DNA of 64,000 nt, taken from positions 1,426,001 to 1,490,000 of the forward strand of contig NZ_CP017886.1 in assembly GCF_001874645.1 (NCBI RefSeq), given 5' to 3'. Both the position numbers and the translations under genes were made by a program. This DNA is from Pseudomonas frederiksbergensis (GTDB taxonomy: Bacteria; Pseudomonadota; Gammaproteobacteria; Pseudomonadales; Pseudomonadaceae). Positions 62,306 to 64,000 of this stretch are shown here, piece by piece. The first letter of the stretch is position 1. Every line of letters begins with the position of its first letter. The notes under the pieces were generated by a model. The model saw nothing but the letters and a program-made list of their open reading frames with translations, was not told the origin of the DNA and searched no databases.

Positions 62306-63502
62306 ATGAATCGTCGAGAACTGCTGATTGCCGCTGCGGCAGCCGCGACTCTGCCGTCCTTGTCCTTTTCCGCGAAGCTGTTCGCCGCCCCGGTTTCGGC
62401 GCCACGCTTTCTGATGGTCTTTCTGCGCGGCGGCTACGACTGCAACAATCTGCTGGTGCCCTACTCCAGCGATTTTTACTACGAGTCGCGTCCGACTCTC
62501 GCCATTGCCCGCCCGGAATCGCATAACCCCAACAGCGCCATTGCACTGGACAGCCATTGGGGTCTGAACCCGGTTTTACGTGATTCGATCTACCCGTTGT
62601 GGCAACGCAAACAGATCGCCTTCGTGCCATTCGCCGGGACCGATGACTTGTCCCGCAGTCACTTCGAGACTCAGGACAACATCGAGTCTGGCGAACCGAC
62701 CCAACAGCGCAACCGTTACCACTCGGGCTTTCTTGCACGCTTGTCGCGTCAGGTGCCGAACAGTGCGCCCATTGCCTTCACCGATGCCTTGCCCCTGAGT
62801 TTTCAGGGCGGCAACGCCATCCCCAACCTCTCGATGCGCGGCGCCTCGAAACCGGCCTTTGATGCCCGGCAGTCGGAGATTCTCTCGTCGATGTACAAAA
62901 ACACACCCTACGCTGCCTCCGCAGCCGATGGCCTTGAACTGCGCCAGCAGGTGTCAAAGGATCTGCAAGAAGAGATGGTCAAGGCCAATCGTGGTGCGCC
63001 AAATGCGCAGAATTTCGCTGCCCAGACCCGGCGTATGGCAACGCTGATGCGCGACCAGTACCGACTGGGTTTCGTCGATGTCGGCGGCTGGGATACCCAC
63101 GTCAATCAGGGCAGCACCAGCGGCCAACTGGCCAACAACCTGGCGAACCTCGGCGAAGGTCTGGTCGCCTATGCCCAGGCGCTGGGTGATGAATGGAATA
63201 ACACCACTGTGGTAGTGGTCTCGGAGTTCGGCCGCACCTTTCGTGAAAACGGCGCCAGGGGCACCGATCACGGGCATGGCACGGTGTATTGGGTACTGGG
63301 CGGTAACGTTCGCGGCGGGCGCATCGTTGGCGAACAGGTAGCGGTCAACCCGCAAAGTCTGCTGCAAAATCGCGATTACCCGGTGCTCAACAATTACCGG
63401 AACCTGCTCGGTGGATTGCTTGGCCGGACGTGGGGTTTGTCCGCTTCGCAGTTGCAGAGCGTATTTCCCGGTGCACGTCCGGATGCATTGCAGTTGCTGT
63501 GA
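62306..63502 (+). CDS. DUF1501 domain protein (secreted)
   Basis: This 398-residue protein starts 'MNRRELLIAAAAAATLPSLSFSAKLFA', a signal with a twin-Arg (NRRELL) that suggests Tat export. The alkaline-phosphatase-like fold of DUF1501 is indicated by 'RFLMVFLRGGYDCNNLLVPYS' (~35-55), 'SRSHFETQDNIESGEP' (~125-140), 'DVGGWDTHVNQG' (~255-266) and 'VVVVSEFGRTFRENGARGTDHGHGTVYWVLGGNVRGG' (~305-340). The His/Asp residues there probably bind metal. Substrate is unknown. Confidence 0.92.
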   Translation: MNRRELLIAAAAAATLPSLSFSAKLFAAPVSAPRFLMVFLRGGYDCNNLLVPYSSDFYYESRPTLAIARPESHNPNSAIALDSHWGLNPVLRDSIYPLWQRKQIAFVPFAGTDDLSRSHFETQDNIESGEPTQQRNRYHSGFLARLSRQVPNSAPIAFTDALPLSFQGGNAIPNLSMRGASKPAFDARQSEILSSMYKNTPYAASAADGLELRQQVSKDLQEEMVKANRGAPNAQNFAAQTRRMATLMRDQYRLGFVDVGGWDTHVNQGSTSGQLANNLANLGEGLVAYAQALGDEWNNTTVVVVSEFGRTFRENGARGTDHGHGTVYWVLGGNVRGGRIVGEQVAVNPQSLLQNRDYPVLNNYRNLLGGLLGRTWGLSASQLQSVFPGARPDALQLL

Positions 63503-63646
63503 TAGGCGTAAGAAACATGCATCACTACACGTAGGAAATTTCATCTAACAATTCCTCCGGCAACTCTCACACAGACCTCGGTTATAAACATGGGCAATCG
63601 CTTCAAGACGTAACGGAGCACCGTCTACTACAAGAGAGTGACTACT

Positions 63647-64000
63647 GTGCTGAAAAACTCCGGATCGAATGCGGGCAAAGGCCCCATGCCCATCGTGCCG
63701 TCTCCTGCAACACCCAACACGCCGCCTGCGGGTCAAAAACCCAGGAACAGCAATGTCTTTCCCCCGATCGAAAGCTCCCTGGCGTCTTCATCAAACGCAT
63801 CGGCACCGCCCCCTCAAGCAGCGCCTGCCATCGTCCCAAAACCCACAGCGTTTCTAGTCCCCAAACTATGTGCCGTGTGCAAATCCAATCACCAAGGCCC
63901 CTGCCTGACTCAACCTTCCAGCGCCGCATCATCCTCTTCGCAAAAGCCGGCTTCGGCGCTGGAAATGTATGAACAGCACCAGGCGAACTATCAGCCACAG
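63647..64000 (+). CDS. Start of a Pro/Ser-rich protein of unknown function (3' end outside window)
   Basis: An open frame starts with GTG at 63647 (AGAGAG 10 bases upstream) and runs off the window after 118 codons. The N-terminus is low-complexity, rich in Pro, Ser and Ala ('GKGPMPIVPSPATPNTPPAGQKPRN', 'SSSNASAPPPQAAPAIVPKP'), then has a small Cys-pair stretch 'KLCAVCKSNHQGPC'. No signal peptide is visible. Large Pseudomonas toxins or effectors can begin this way, but nothing here proves it. The start could be the internal ATG 13 codons on. Confidence 0.55.
   Translation, partial: MLKNSGSNAGKGPMPIVPSPATPNTPPAGQKPRNSNVFPPIESSLASSSNASAPPPQAAPAIVPKPTAFLVPKLCAVCKSNHQGPCLTQPSSAASSSSQKPASALEMYEQHQANYQPQ

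Overview
The window is chromosomal DNA from a member of the Pseudomonas fluorescens group. This rests on the gene order purC - metallo-hydrolase - bamC - dapA / gcvR - bcp, on algU-mucA-mucB with mucD, on a phaG-type hydroxyacyl thioesterase, on nadB / ygfX-sdhE / ygfZ, on the high G+C codon use, and on Pseudomonas-type REP palindromes. No CRISPR array, rRNA gene or replication origin was seen. All assignments come from reading the sequence and remembered family features; no database search was run.

Accessory part (about 1-27400). It opens with a truncated LysR regulator, a DUF1508 protein, and a four-gene unit coding for a DsbA-like thiol oxidoreductase plus a complete MexHI-like RND pump with its TolC-type outer-membrane partner. 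A second LysR gene follows. Next comes a compact gene cluster that I do not recognise as a described pathway (9780-21925). Its first operon codes for a stand-alone HMG-CoA synthase, a methylglutaconyl-CoA hydratase-like crotonase, an AsnB-type amidotransferase, an FAD monooxygenase, an isovaleryl-type acyl-CoA dehydrogenase and a hotdog thioesterase. A second unit has an AzoR-like quinone reductase and a glutathionyl-hydroquinone reductase. A third, translationally coupled unit has a thermostable-hemolysin-family protein, an acyl-AMP ligase and an Fe(II)/2-oxoglutarate oxygenase, and ends in a 40-codon stump of a class III aminotransferase. No polyketide synthase, NRPS or carrier protein is present. 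My working model is a small branched C6 acyl-CoA that is amidated, desaturated and hydroxylated, perhaps to a redox-active hydroxypyridone or azaquinone, then tailored and exported. Two regulator/MFS-exporter modules complete the region, the second with a second gene stump, up to tRNA-Ser(CGA). A near copy of the tRNA-Ser terminator region lies 3.2 kb further in.

Core part (about 27430-56860). Purine, lysine and cell-envelope genes (purC to dapA) run leftward. They are followed by gcvR, bcp, a PerM-type permease, a TusA-like protein, the BepA-like protease, the AlgU envelope-stress operon with a recognisable AlgU promoter, nadB, the sdhE/ygfX pair, ygfZ, an HDOD protein, and the TctDE two-component system divergent from tctCBA. 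The porin gene expected in front of tctC is reduced to a frameshifted stump. Then come ung, a 3-hydroxyisobutyryl-CoA hydrolase, two duplicated Tyr/Gly-rich lipoproteins, a diguanylate cyclase, rsuA, phaG and tRNA-Gly(CCC).

Right end (56900-64000). An IS110-family (IS1111-type) element sits exactly in the T-tract of the tRNA-Gly terminator. After it come a HicAB toxin-antitoxin pair, tam, a YXWGXW-repeat lipoprotein, a DUF1800-DUF1501 pair, and the start of a Pro/Ser-rich protein that runs off the window.
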